NCBI GenBank assembly: GCA_002600635.1
Contig: CP021371.1
Span: 747,001-811,000, forward strand
DNA from: Rhizobium sp. ACO-34A
GTDB taxonomy: Bacteria; Pseudomonadota; Alphaproteobacteria; Rhizobiales; Rhizobiaceae
Reading direction: 5' to 3'
Length of the DNA stretch: 64,000 nt
Positions 8,041-16,186 of the stretch are shown piece after piece. Below the pieces are notes generated by a model, which did no database searches, was not told the origin of the DNA, and was given only the letters and a program-made list of their open reading frames with translations. The number at the start of each line of letters is the position of its first letter. Position 1 is the stretch's first letter. The translations under genes were made by a program, and so were the position numbers.

Positions 8041-9051
8041 GTGACCGCACCGAATGTCCATACCTCCGACCCGTTCAGCCTTGAAAGCCTGACGGCGGCT
8101 GTCAATGCCGTGCCTTATCGGCCCGGCCAGGTCAGCGCGGCTGGCATCTTCGAGGAAGACAGTGTGTCAACCACGATGATCTCGATCGAACGCCGCAACG
8201 GAAAGCTCGGCCTGGTCGAGCCGACCGCCCGCGGCGGTCCGGGCGAGACGACCGGTGATGAGGACCGAAACAAGGTTCCCGTCATCGTTCCTCATTACCA
8301 GCGCGACGACAGCATTCTTGCCGACGAGGTTCAGAATGTCCGCGAATTCGGCACTGAAAGCTCACTGGAAACCGTGGAAGGGCGCGTTAACCGCAAGGCG
8401 CAGCGCCATGCGGCGGACCTGACCATGACGTTGGAGCATCAGCGGGTCGGCGCCCTCAAGGGCATCGTGACATCGAAGTCCGGCGGCGTTCTCGTCAATC
8501 TCTACAACACGTTCGGCATCGCCGTTCCGGCAGATGTCTCCCTTGAACTGGACGTGGATGCAACGCTGGTTACCAGCCTTTGGCAGGATGTCGTCTACTC
8601 CATCGAAGACTCCCTCGATGAACCCTATGATGGCATCCACGTTTTCACCGGTCGCGGCTTTCACAAGGCGTTGTGGCAGCACAAGTCGGTGCGCGATACC
8701 TTCCTCTACAACAGCGGCGCTGCCGTGTTGAGGCAGGATGTTCCCGATGTCTTCGAATGGGGAGGTGCCACCTGGGAGCGCTACAAGACCGGCGCCAAGG
8801 CAACGACGGATCTCGGCTCCCCGTATATTGCCGCCAACGAAGCCCGCGTCACGATCAAGGGTGTGCCGGACCTGTTCATCACCCGCTTCGCACCTGCGGA
8901 CTACAATGAAACGGTCAATACCCCGGGTCTGCCGTTCTACAGCCGCGCGCCGGAAAAGCCCAACGGGAAGGGCTATGACCTCGAAGTGCAGATGAACGCG
9001 ATCTCTCTCTGCACACGGCCGGAGGTCCTGCGCAAACTGACGCTCACCTGA
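8041..9051 (+). CDS. Major capsid protein (lambda gpE family)
   Basis: A 336-residue protein with the E-family features: N-terminal DPFSLESLTAAVNAVPYRPG, a central region with REFGTESSLETVEGRVN, and a C-terminal stretch with LPFYSRAPEKPNGKGYDLEV just before the end. Lambda gpE is 341 residues. It would form the hexamers and pentamers of the icosahedral shell. Start GTG at 8041 is supported by AAGGAG eight bases upstream; a terminator follows at 9074, as expected for the most abundant gene of the head operon. Confidence 0.95.
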   Translation: MTAPNVHTSDPFSLESLTAAVNAVPYRPGQVSAAGIFEEDSVSTTMISIERRNGKLGLVEPTARGGPGETTGDEDRNKVPVIVPHYQRDDSILADEVQNVREFGTESSLETVEGRVNRKAQRHAADLTMTLEHQRVGALKGIVTSKSGGVLVNLYNTFGIAVPADVSLELDVDATLVTSLWQDVVYSIEDSLDEPYDGIHVFTGRGFHKALWQHKSVRDTFLYNSGAAVLRQDVPDVFEWGGATWERYKTGAKATTDLGSPYIAANEARVTIKGVPDLFITRFAPADYNETVNTPGLPFYSRAPEKPNGKGYDLEVQMNAISLCTRPEVLRKLTLT

Positions 9052-9073
9052 CGCTCGTCACAGCAATCGATTG

Positions 9074-9102
9074 AGGGGGCCGGTCAACCGGCCTCCTGTT
9101 TT
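9074..9102 (+). terminator. Terminator after the major capsid gene
   Basis: A ten-pair stem (9074-9083 with 9088-9097, one G-T pair) closes a TCAA tetraloop and is followed by GTTTTC. It may lower transcription of the tail genes relative to the capsid gene. Confidence 0.65.
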
Positions 9103-9149
9103 CAAGTGCCAGCATGGTGCTGGCTCTCGATAACGGGAGTGTTAGTGCG

Positions 9150-9545
9150 ATGAGCAAGAAGACGATCTTCATCATGTTTCCCAATGGAGGGATCATTCCG
9201 GCCTCGGTTCTCGGGCTGAAGGAAGACGAGCACGTGCCGGCGAACAAGCTGATCGCGGTGCCCGAGCGTTATGGTCGCCACCTGATCGATGACAAGTTTG
9301 CCGTCGACGGTGAAGAGGCGGCCGCCGCAGAACTTGCCGCCGCAGACAAGGCATCCTCTGCAAAGGCCGCCGCCGAAAAGGTTGCGGCCGAAAAAGCCGC
9401 TGCGGAGAAGGCTGAGGCAGAAGCCAAGGCCGCCGCCGAAAAGACGGCAGCCGAGAAAGCTGCGGCTGAAAAGGCTGCTGCCGAGGCGAAAGCTGCGACT
9501 GAAAAGGCAGCCGCCGAGGCATCCGCGACGGCTGCGCAGGCCTGA
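9150..9545 (+). CDS. Head completion-type protein with alanine/lysine/glutamate repeats (FI-like position)
   Basis: The product is 131 residues from ATG 9150, chosen over ATG 9114 because GGGAG lies ten bases upstream of 9150 and MSKKTIFIMFPNGG is a typical start. After a globular first 50 residues, the rest is a run of AAAEK/AAEKAEAE-type repeats that would form a single long helix or coiled coil. It occupies the place of lambda FI, between capsid E and the FII-like gene. FI helps terminase find proheads, but sequence similarity to FI is not apparent, so the role is a guess from position. Confidence 0.6.
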   Translation: MSKKTIFIMFPNGGIIPASVLGLKEDEHVPANKLIAVPERYGRHLIDDKFAVDGEEAAAAELAAADKASSAKAAAEKVAAEKAAAEKAEAEAKAAAEKTAAEKAAAEKAAAEAKAATEKAAAEASATAAQA

Positions 9546-9547
9546 TC

Positions 9548-9949
9548 GTGGTCGACTGGGCATCGGCTCGGGCGATGCTCGAGGAGAGCGTGGCGGGTGT
9601 GTTCGACGTCACGACCTGCCGGCTGGTCGGTTACAAGGCCGGGCAGTCGGTCAATCATGCAGAGCAGGTCGACGACAGCCGGCCTGCATTCGATTTTCCC
9701 GGTACCATTGATCTGCAACCGCCTGCCGACAGGCTGACGCGTCAGCCGCCGGGCGATCCCGGCGCACCGGGTGCGACGGTCTCCTACGCTGCCGTGCTGA
9801 CGGCCCATGTCGGCGAATGGCCGTGGCGGCCGCGGCGGGGCGACCGGGTGGTCAGCGGCGGAAAATCATGGTGGATCGAAGCATCGGAGCGTGACGGCTC
9901 GTCGCGTCCCGCCTGGTATCTCTCGGAGGTGAAACATGCTGGCGGCTGA
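9548..9949 (+). CDS. Head-tail attachment protein (FII-like)
   Basis: A 133-residue protein with a beta-rich second half, including EWPWRPRRGDRV and KSWWIEASERDGSSRPAWYL near the end, a pattern seen in phage tail-attachment (FII/adaptor) proteins. Lambda FII is 117 residues. The gene starts with GTG two bases after the FI-like stop and overlaps the next gene by 14 bases. It would sit at the bottom of the portal ring and create the docking site for the tail. Assignment by place, size and end pattern. Confidence 0.6.
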   Translation: MVDWASARAMLEESVAGVFDVTTCRLVGYKAGQSVNHAEQVDDSRPAFDFPGTIDLQPPADRLTRQPPGDPGAPGATVSYAAVLTAHVGEWPWRPRRGDRVVSGGKSWWIEASERDGSSRPAWYLSEVKHAGG

Positions 9950-10667
9950 GGCGGTCCGGCTGGTTGCCATGGAAATCCTGCTGCCGACGGCTGCGCAGAT
10001 CAGTGGCGGGCCGTACCCGACACGAGCTGGCGCGCGGGTGTTCGACAGTCGTGCGCCGTCGATTTCAGACATCGACGAAGAGGCGGAATACACGCCCGTT
10101 CTCTCGCTCTACACACCGGAGAGCGGGGTGGCGCTGCGCGGCCCGATGACGGATGCCGGCGATGCCGAGGCGGACGCCGTGCTCGACGTCGTTTCGGAAC
10201 TCTGCATCGTTGCGCGAGACGGCGATGGCCCGCCGTTTGCCGACGCCATGGCCGATGGCGATCCATCCGCCCGGCTGGTTCTCGCAGCAATGGCGTCTCG
10301 CGTCCGTTTCCTGCTGGAGTTCAGCGCGGCCGGTGCGGCATGGCGGCGGCTGGTGCGGCGGGTGATACGGGTCGAGAACAGGACATTTGCGGTTCCGGAA
10401 TACGGGCTGCGCTGGCAGCGGATGACGACGCGGTTTCATCTGTCGATCCGCGACGACGATTTCGACGTGGCGGGTGGCGGGCTTCCTGAACCGATCCGCT
10501 CTGTCTGCGAAGCCCTGCCAGACGGCAGTTATGCCAAGGCGAAGCTGCAGGCGCTCGGCGCGTATTTCGCCGGGGAGGCGCCTATGCCGCTGGCCGGCAT
10601 GGATTTCACCGCCCGTCTTCCGGGCGGAGCCGACATCAATGGCGTGGTGGGCACGCCGAAACCCTGA
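9936..10667 (+). CDS. Prophage protein of unknown function, probable tail completion
   Basis: A 243-residue protein between the head-tail joining genes and the tail sheath genes. It has mixed alpha/beta character, with a conserved-looking middle AAWRRLVRRVIRVENRTFAVPEYGLRWQRM near 130-160 (shown here as pieces AAWRRLVRRVIRV and EYGLRWQRMTTRF). Proteins in this place often terminate the tail or join it to the head. I do not recognise a named family. Overlaps the FII-like gene by 14 bases, so it is certainly part of the same operon. Confidence 0.6.
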   Translation: MLAAEAVRLVAMEILLPTAAQISGGPYPTRAGARVFDSRAPSISDIDEEAEYTPVLSLYTPESGVALRGPMTDAGDAEADAVLDVVSELCIVARDGDGPPFADAMADGDPSARLVLAAMASRVRFLLEFSAAGAAWRRLVRRVIRVENRTFAVPEYGLRWQRMTTRFHLSIRDDDFDVAGGGLPEPIRSVCEALPDGSYAKAKLQALGAYFAGEAPMPLAGMDFTARLPGGADINGVVGTPKP

Positions 10668-10688
10668 CGCCCACATCAGGAGGCATCC

Positions 10689-10859
10689 ATGACAGTGCTC
10701 TACGTGGCGGCACCCGGCCGCACGATCCCGAACGGCTGGCCGGATGATGGCCGCCCGATCGACCCGCTCTCGCAGTTTCATCGCCGGATGGTCAAGGACG
10801 GCGACCTCGTCGTGAAGACCGAGTCAGCCAGGAAGAAGGACGAAGCCGATGGCAAGTAA
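10689..10859 (+). CDS. DUF2635-type small phage protein
   Basis: A 56-residue protein beginning MTVLYVAAPGRTIPN and ending KKDEADGK. Small DUF2635 proteins with such an APGR start lie directly before the sheath gene in Mu-like phages. The start has a strong AGGAGG eight bases upstream, and the gene overlaps the sheath start by 11 bases, which supports it as real. Its molecular role is not known. Confidence 0.75.
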   Translation: MTVLYVAAPGRTIPNGWPDDGRPIDPLSQFHRRMVKDGDLVVKTESARKKDEADGK

Positions 10860-12333
10860 TATCCCGAGCGGCATCATCGCCCCGCTGCTGGCGTTCGACG
10901 CCGAGAGTGGCGGCCAGTTTTCCAGCGACAACCGCGCCATCCTGCTTGGCCACGGCCTGGCCGCCGGCGCACTCGCCGTCTCCGGTATCGCCCTTTGCGG
11001 CAGTGTCGAGGAGGCGCGTTATCTCGCCGGTCGCGGCTCGATGCTGGAAGCGATGTTCATCCGCATGCGCCGCAACGCGGCCGCGCAGGAGATATGGCTC
11101 GGCCGCGTCGAGGAAGCGACGACTGCGGAGGCGCGCACGATCACGGTCGGCGTCGTTCCCGCCGCCGGCGGGCAGGGCGTGCTGCAGATCGCGGGCGAGA
11201 GCGTGTCGATCAACATCGCCGCCGGCGACAGCGCCAATGCGGTGGCGACCGCGCTCGCCGCGGCGATCAACGCCTATATCAATCCGGTCACCAAGATCTC
11301 ATTGCCGTTCACGGCGACGGCCGCGACCAATGTCGTGACCATCACGGCGCGGCACAAAGGTACCTACGCTTCCGGGATCGACGTCTATATCCCGGTGCTC
11401 GATGGCGCCAATGCGTTTTCCGGCATCCTGACCTTCGCGGTCTCGACGGCCGGGGCCGGTACGCCGGATGTCTCCGCCGTGCTGGCGGCAATGGGTGACG
11501 ATCCGTTCGAGGTGGTGGTTTCGGCCTTCGGCGACGATGCGAACCGTACGCGGCTCGACGACTATCACAACAATGTCTCGGGCCGCTGGTCCTATCTCCA
11601 GCAGCTTTACGGCCACGTTTTCTACCCGAAATCCGGCACGACGGCGACGCTCGCCACCTCGGCGCTGGCAAAGGACAGCTGGCATCTCTCCATGATCCCG
11701 CTGTTTGCCAATGGAGGGATGGCGCGGCCGGACTATGAGTTCGTCGCGGCCGTGGTAGGGCGCATCGCCTCGTTCCTCGATGGCGGTTCGGACGGACGCG
11801 TATCGGTCAACCAGTCGGGTCTCGTGGTCTCCGACATGATCGCGCCGCGCGACCGGGATTACTGGCCCGACTATGCGACGCGCAACAGCCTGCTGTCGAA
11901 CAGTGTCTCGACCTGGGCCGTCGACCGCTCCGGCAATGTCATCATCGACAAGATCGTCACGCAGCAGCAGACGATGAACGGTGTGCCTGATTCTGCCATG
12001 CGGGATATCCAGGCGATCTTCCAGACTACGTACGGCCTGAAATACATGCGGACACAGTTGGCGAATGAACATTCGAACAAGGCCGCCGTCGACGATAACC
12101 CCAATAACAATCCCAATCTCATCACGGCGAATGATGTCCGCACGACTTTGGTCAATTCAATGGTCGAGCTTCACAATCGCGGCGTTTTCGAGGCCTCGGC
12201 GGCTGTGCTGGATGCAATCGTCGTGACACGAAACGCCGACAATGGCGCGCGCTTCGACATGGGCCTCGATATGGACCGCGTCAATCCTGCCGATATCTTC
12301 GCGGGCCTTGCCAGAATCTTCGCACAGATCTGA
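10849..12333 (+). CDS. Contractile tail sheath protein (Mu gpL family)
   Basis: A 494-residue sheath protein; contraction of this sheath drives the tube through the host envelope. Features of Mu-like sheaths are visible: an N-terminal domain with FSSDNRAILLGHGLAAG, an inserted beta domain (about 95-200), a central subtilisin-like fold region with DDPFEVVVSAFGDDANRTRL, and the conserved C-terminal part with RDIQAIFQTTYGLKYMRTQL and FDMGLDMDRVNPADIF. Mu gpL is 495 residues. It proves that this phage with a lambda-like head has a contractile tail. Confidence 0.95.
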   Translation: MASNIPSGIIAPLLAFDAESGGQFSSDNRAILLGHGLAAGALAVSGIALCGSVEEARYLAGRGSMLEAMFIRMRRNAAAQEIWLGRVEEATTAEARTITVGVVPAAGGQGVLQIAGESVSINIAAGDSANAVATALAAAINAYINPVTKISLPFTATAATNVVTITARHKGTYASGIDVYIPVLDGANAFSGILTFAVSTAGAGTPDVSAVLAAMGDDPFEVVVSAFGDDANRTRLDDYHNNVSGRWSYLQQLYGHVFYPKSGTTATLATSALAKDSWHLSMIPLFANGGMARPDYEFVAAVVGRIASFLDGGSDGRVSVNQSGLVVSDMIAPRDRDYWPDYATRNSLLSNSVSTWAVDRSGNVIIDKIVTQQQTMNGVPDSAMRDIQAIFQTTYGLKYMRTQLANEHSNKAAVDDNPNNNPNLITANDVRTTLVNSMVELHNRGVFEASAAVLDAIVVTRNADNGARFDMGLDMDRVNPADIFAGLARIFAQI

Positions 12334-12393
12334 GGCTCCCCCGGCGCCTCTCATTTCCTTTCACGGGCCTAATTTCTCACAGGAGAGCCAGCT

Positions 12394-12768
12394 ATGGCAG
12401 GCAATGATTTTGGCGGGCGCATGAGCGTTCGTCTTTCGAGCGGCGCCTATCTGTCGCTGCGCGGCACATTCTCGGTCATGCGTGGCCGGCAGAGCAATGA
12501 GGCGATCACCAATCAGGACGGTTCTACCGACCGGATCGGTACGCCGACCTCGCCGCGCGCCAATGTGACGTTCAAGGACAGCGGCGCCGATCTCGACGCG
12601 CTGATGACCGCGCCGCGCCAAAACATCGTCATTACCGAGGAATTCACCGGTGTGACGCATCACTATATCTCGGCGTTTTTCACCGGGGACTCCGACAATA
12701 ACCGCCTTAACGGCGAGGTAAGCGGCCTCACCATCGTCGGCGAGGACTATCGCCGGACGGGTGGCTGA
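12394..12768 (+). CDS. Tail tube protein (Mu gpM family)
   Basis: A 124-residue beta-rich protein with the Mu-type tube pattern: GRMSVRLSSGAYLSLRGTFS near the start, a middle stretch PRANVTFKDSGADLDALMTA and the ending LNGEVSGLTIVGEDYRRTGG. It would stack as hexamers to form the inner tube. The start has AGGAGA ten bases upstream. It directly follows the sheath gene and precedes the chaperone, the usual order. Confidence 0.92.
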   Translation: MAGNDFGGRMSVRLSSGAYLSLRGTFSVMRGRQSNEAITNQDGSTDRIGTPTSPRANVTFKDSGADLDALMTAPRQNIVITEEFTGVTHHYISAFFTGDSDNNRLNGEVSGLTIVGEDYRRTGG

Positions 12769-12770
12769 CC

Positions 12771-13145
12771 ATGGCCGAACATATCGTGAAGCTTTCCCGG
12801 CGCTATGAGGTGCCGGGTTCGGAACCGTTCGACAGCGTCGTGCTCAGGGAGCCGACCTATGCGGATGTCTATATGTCCGGTCTTGGTGCTCCTGAGGAAT
12901 GGCAGCCGAATGGACAGGGCGGCGGGATGCTTGTCACCTATCCGTCGACGATCGACGCCTATCTGCGGCGTTTGGTGAAGGTCGGGTCTCCCGGATACGA
13001 GAACCTGGCGATCATCTCATCGCTTGACGGCAAGAAGCTCGCCGACAAGGTGCTCAGTTTTTTCCACGAGGCGGCGGCCACGACGTCGCCGCCGACCACC
13101 TCGTCTTCAGGCTCGGATGGGACGCCAGTCGCGTCCAGCGAATGA
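12771..13145 (+). CDS. Tail assembly chaperone (Mu gp41-like), unshifted product
   Basis: A 124-residue protein between the tube and tape-measure genes. Proteins in this place guide the tape measure into the growing tail and are usually made in two forms by ribosomal frameshifting. Motifs include LSRRYEVPGSEPFDSVVLREP at the start and STIDAYLRRLVKVGSPGYEN in the middle; the last 27 residues are serine/threonine-rich and look like an unimportant tail read only by unshifted ribosomes. A slippery TTTTTTC lies at codons 96-98 (see the next two entries). Confidence 0.9.
   Translation: MAEHIVKLSRRYEVPGSEPFDSVVLREPTYADVYMSGLGAPEEWQPNGQGGGMLVTYPSTIDAYLRRLVKVGSPGYENLAIISSLDGKKLADKVLSFFHEAAATTSPPTTSSSGSDGTPVASSE
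13058..13093 (+). promoter_or_regulatory. Programmed -1 frameshift signal: TTTTTTC plus hairpin
   Basis: In the chaperone frame the codons read agT TTT TTC (heptamer 13058-13064), the canonical X XXY YYZ arrangement. Five bases after it starts a GC hairpin: GGCGGCG (13070-13076) pairs perfectly with CGCCGCC (13087-13093) around a 10-base loop. Both parts match the standard layout of a -1 programmed frameshift site, and the -1 frame is open for 45 codons to the stop at 13199-13201. Confidence 0.85.
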
Positions 13146-13201
13146 CGCTTTCCGAAATCGCCTGGTGGGCTAACAGGGCCGTCCAGTACCGTAGAGGTTG
13201 A
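13064..13201 (+). CDS. -1 frame extension of the tail assembly chaperone (E'/GT-like)
   Basis: Read after a -1 slip at TTTTTTC, this segment adds 45 residues to the first 98 of the chaperone, giving about 143 residues in all. The extension includes HLVFRLGWDASRVQRMTLSE and then IAWWANRAVQY, a strongly helical, tryptophan-rich end that looks like real protein, unlike the low-complexity end of the unshifted product. In P2 (E+E') and lambda (G/GT) the shifted form binds tail tube and tape-measure proteins. An ATG at 13142 could also start a 19-residue peptide, which I consider less likely. Confidence 0.8.
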   Translation, partial: PRGGGHDVAADHLVFRLGWDASRVQRMTLSEIAWWANRAVQYRRG

Positions 13202-13203
13202 CC

Positions 13204-15087
13204 ATGAACCGCGTCATTGAGGCGGCCCTCAAGATCTCCGCCATCGACAAGACGGGGAAGGTGTTCAAGAACATCGCCGACAAGATGGGCGATGTGAACC
13301 GCCGGGCTGGCGAATTCAACCGGCGGCAGGGCATGCTGGCGCGCGGAACAGCGGACATGTACGCCATGGTGGCGCGCTATGCCCCCCCGGCGGCGCTGGC
13401 TTATGGCGCCAAAGTCGCGTTGACCGATTTTGCGGCTCTGGAGCGGCAGATGACCCGCATCGGCATCACGGCGGACGCTACGTCGGAACAGACGTCCAAG
13501 GCGTTTGCCGAGGCGCAGAAGGTTTCGAAGGACCTCAACTACGACAGTGTGGCTCCGGCAATCGAGGCGCTGGACACGCTGGTTTCCTCCGGCAAGTCGC
13601 TGGAGGAGGCGATGGCCTTCCTGCCATCGGTGCTGGCCACTGCGCAGGCGTCCGGTGCGGCGACTGCCGACATCGCCAATACCGGCCTGAAGGCGGCTGA
13701 CGCGCTCAAGATAGAAACGTCACAGCTGCAGCGGGCCTTCGACATCATGGTCATGGGCGGCAAGGCCGGCCAGTTCGAACTCAAGGATATGGCGCAGTAT
13801 ATTCCGGGCCTCGCGAACAGCTTTGCGACGCTCGGCTATGACGGCGAGGACGGGTTGAAGCGCCTCGTCGCGATCCTGCAGACGATCCGTGAGGATACCG
13901 GCGACGCCAGTTCTGCGGCGACGCAGGCGCAGAACATCTTTGGCAAGATGTTTTCGGAGGAAACGGCGAACAAGTTCAAGAAGTTCGGTGTAGATCTTCG
14001 CAGCGACATGCAAGCGGCGGCAAAATCAGGCGAGGATGCGGTTTCCGCCTTCGTGCGTCTCTCGAAGGAGGCGATCAAGGGCGATCTGTCGAAGCTTCCC
14101 TTGCTGTTTTCCGACCAGGAGTTCCGCCTCGGCATGCAATCGCTGATCACCAGCGAGGACAGCCTGCGGAAATTCCTCAAGCTGATGAATTCGGCCGAGG
14201 TCGACGGTACGGTGTGGCGCGATGTCAATCGCGTGATGTCGGATACTCAGGCATCGATCGACCGGATGTCGAACAGCTGGGAGAAGCTGAAGACGAATTT
14301 CGGCAAGGCCATTGCGCCGACCGCGACGAGCCTGATGGACAGCGTGTCGAGCAATCTCGACTATCATGCCTCCGTCAATGCCGGCCTGGAAAAGCGCGGC
14401 ATGGGCTGGTGGGAGCGGACCCAGTGGGGCCTTACCAGCACTGACGACGAAAAGATGCAGGCAGCCATCGAGGGCGGCTACTCGGACGAGAAGGCCATCG
14501 CCGAATATCGCCAGCGGCAGTATGAAAGCGATAAGGTGAAGGCCTCGACCGGTCGGCATAACCTGCCCGTCGTTCGGCCTGAGTTTCCGGGTGGCGATAG
14601 GAATCTCAATGCCCGCAACCTGCCCACTTCAGATGTTCCAATTCCGACCTCGCGACCCGCTGCCCCGATGCAGGGTCCAATGCGTCCCGAGCCTCCGCGG
14701 ATCGGCGCAACGCCGGCGATTGCCAGCATGGGCCAGCCCGATGCAAGCCTGTTCCGCCTGCCATCGAAAAGCGAATGGCAGAACGCCCTGAAGATCGACA
14801 TCGGAACCGATGAGCTGAAAAGCGGTGGCGAAGAAGCGGGGCGTAGCATTGCCGACGGCGGCCGGCAGGGAGCGGATGCAATCAAGGAATCGTCGGGCTT
14901 TTTCAAGATCGCCGGGGTCGACGTTGCGGCGGCGATATCCAGTGCGGCGAAAGAACTGGCAGCCTCTGCTGCCGCCTTCAATCGCTCGATGAGCGCGGGC
15001 ACGACCTATGCCGGTGCGAAACCGCCGGTCAATGCCGATACCGGACGGAGCATGCCGCCGCAGCGCCCGGGTGGTGGCGGTTGGTGA
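13204..15087 (+). CDS. Tail tape measure protein
   Basis: A 627-residue protein whose length sets tail length. The N-terminal two thirds contain the TP901-type core, recognisable from LERQMTRIGITADATSEQT near residue 82 and the repeated alanine/glycine-rich helices that follow (SSGKSLEEAMAFLPSVLATA). The last 150 residues are proline-rich, then helical. At roughly 0.15 nm per residue, the tail would be about 90-95 nm. The ATG at 13204 has AGAGG six bases upstream and is preferred over TTG at 13198. Confidence 0.93.
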   Translation: MNRVIEAALKISAIDKTGKVFKNIADKMGDVNRRAGEFNRRQGMLARGTADMYAMVARYAPPAALAYGAKVALTDFAALERQMTRIGITADATSEQTSKAFAEAQKVSKDLNYDSVAPAIEALDTLVSSGKSLEEAMAFLPSVLATAQASGAATADIANTGLKAADALKIETSQLQRAFDIMVMGGKAGQFELKDMAQYIPGLANSFATLGYDGEDGLKRLVAILQTIREDTGDASSAATQAQNIFGKMFSEETANKFKKFGVDLRSDMQAAAKSGEDAVSAFVRLSKEAIKGDLSKLPLLFSDQEFRLGMQSLITSEDSLRKFLKLMNSAEVDGTVWRDVNRVMSDTQASIDRMSNSWEKLKTNFGKAIAPTATSLMDSVSSNLDYHASVNAGLEKRGMGWWERTQWGLTSTDDEKMQAAIEGGYSDEKAIAEYRQRQYESDKVKASTGRHNLPVVRPEFPGGDRNLNARNLPTSDVPIPTSRPAAPMQGPMRPEPPRIGATPAIASMGQPDASLFRLPSKSEWQNALKIDIGTDELKSGGEEAGRSIADGGRQGADAIKESSGFFKIAGVDVAAAISSAAKELAASAAAFNRSMSAGTTYAGAKPPVNADTGRSMPPQRPGGGGW

Positions 15088-15104
15088 ATTCGAGGATCTG
15101 AGAC

Positions 15105-15563
15105 ATGCGTGACTGGGCGAAAACCCTGCGGCGGGCGAGTTATCGTGGCGTGCCGTTCTGGGTCGACATGGAGGAACTCACCGGGGGCAAGCGGCTGGCG
15201 CGGCATAAATATGCCGGAGGGCGTACGACCTATATCGAGGAGATGGGACTGGAGACGCCTGCCCATGGCGTCACTGCCTATCTGATCGGCGACCTGAGCG
15301 ATATGCAGGCGAAGGCGCTGGAGGTCGCGTGCAATGCGGCCGGTCCGGGGCGGCTGGTTTTGTCGATAGATGGCGGGCAACTGGCCTATGTCGAGGGGTT
15401 CAGGCGCAGCCGGTTCAAGGATCGGCGCGGCTACATCGCTTTCGAGTTCACCGCCGTTCCCGTGAGCAACACGCCGGGAACGGTGCTCGGCATTGGCGAT
15501 GTGACGGTGGCCGTCCTCGGCACTCTCGCGGCCGCCGCCTCTGCATTCGGAGGGTTTTTCTGA
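15105..15563 (+). CDS. DNA circularisation protein, N-terminal domain (Mu gpN family)
   Basis: A 152-residue protein starting MRDWAKTLRRASYRGVPFWV, the typical opening of the DNA_circ_N domain of Mu gpN, a tail/baseplate protein also linked to circularisation of injected DNA. Mu gpN is close to 490 residues, so here the N-terminal domain is a separate gene and the rest seems to be carried by the next ORF, which overlaps its stop (ATG at 15563). The C-terminus ends in a hydrophobic stretch after GTVLGIGDVTVAVLGTLAAA. Confidence 0.85.
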   Translation: MRDWAKTLRRASYRGVPFWVDMEELTGGKRLARHKYAGGRTTYIEEMGLETPAHGVTAYLIGDLSDMQAKALEVACNAAGPGRLVLSIDGGQLAYVEGFRRSRFKDRRGYIAFEFTAVPVSNTPGTVLGIGDVTVAVLGTLAAAASAFGGFF

Positions 15564-16186
15564 TGGCGGCGGACCGGAACGACATCTGCGACTGGCTGTC
15601 GACGCTGGCCGCGACGCTGGTGACCGATGCGATCGATGCCGCCGACGTGGCGGACCGGATTGCCGCGGCTCCGGATCTCGATGCGGATGCCTTCGCGGTC
15701 GAGGCGCTGGCGCTGATGCGGATCATTGCCGAGAGCGTGACGACGCCGGACGGTTTCGACGTGATCAAGGCCGTCACGTTCGATACGACGGATACGGCCG
15801 ATGCAGCCGCGATCCTGCTTGCTGTCGGCCTCTGCATCGCCGGGCCTCGCTCCGGCTGGATATCCCGGCCACAGGCGCGGGCGGCACGCGAACGGATCGG
15901 CACGGCTGGAACGGAGGCACTGGCGCTGGTTTCCGCCCGTGGCGCGGTTGCGGTCGATCTCTATGTCTGGCTGTCGCGACTGGTCGATGTTGCCGTGCGG
16001 CTGGTTTCCGACCAGGCGGCGGACGCCGTGCCGGTGGTTCGCGTGGAGACGGGTATTTCACTGCCTTCGACGGTTCTCGCCTATCAGATCTATGGCGATG
16101 CCGGCAGGGCGGAGAGCCTGGTGGAGATCGCCGGGGCCTCGACGCCGATGCTGATGCCTGTTGCCTTTGATGCCTTGGAGAGTTGA
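15563..16186 (+). CDS. Tail/baseplate protein, probable C-terminal half of gpN
   Basis: A 207-residue alanine- and aspartate-rich helical protein starting MAADRNDICDWLSTLAATL, whose ATG lies within the stop of the DNA_circ_N gene (TGATG arrangement). Position between gpN and gp44 genes suggests that it is the remaining part of a gpN-like protein or a companion of it. I cannot show homology by eye; the C-terminal part SLPSTVLAYQIYGDAGRAES resembles the end of circularisation proteins. No frameshift sequence of good quality is seen at the junction, so two separate proteins are expected. Confidence 0.65.
   Translation: MAADRNDICDWLSTLAATLVTDAIDAADVADRIAAAPDLDADAFAVEALALMRIIAESVTTPDGFDVIKAVTFDTTDTADAAAILLAVGLCIAGPRSGWISRPQARAARERIGTAGTEALALVSARGAVAVDLYVWLSRLVDVAVRLVSDQAADAVPVVRVETGISLPSTVLAYQIYGDAGRAESLVEIAGASTPMLMPVAFDALES

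Noticed and set aside
13142..13201. A separate 19-residue gene starting at ATG 13142
   Set aside because: It is better explained as the end of the -1 frameshift product, whose frame is open far upstream of this ATG.
15540..15570. Run GGGTTTTTC at the gpN junction as a second frameshift site
   Set aside because: The heptamer phase is wrong: after a -1 slip the P-site codon would mismatch, and the downstream ORF has its own ATG overlapping the stop.
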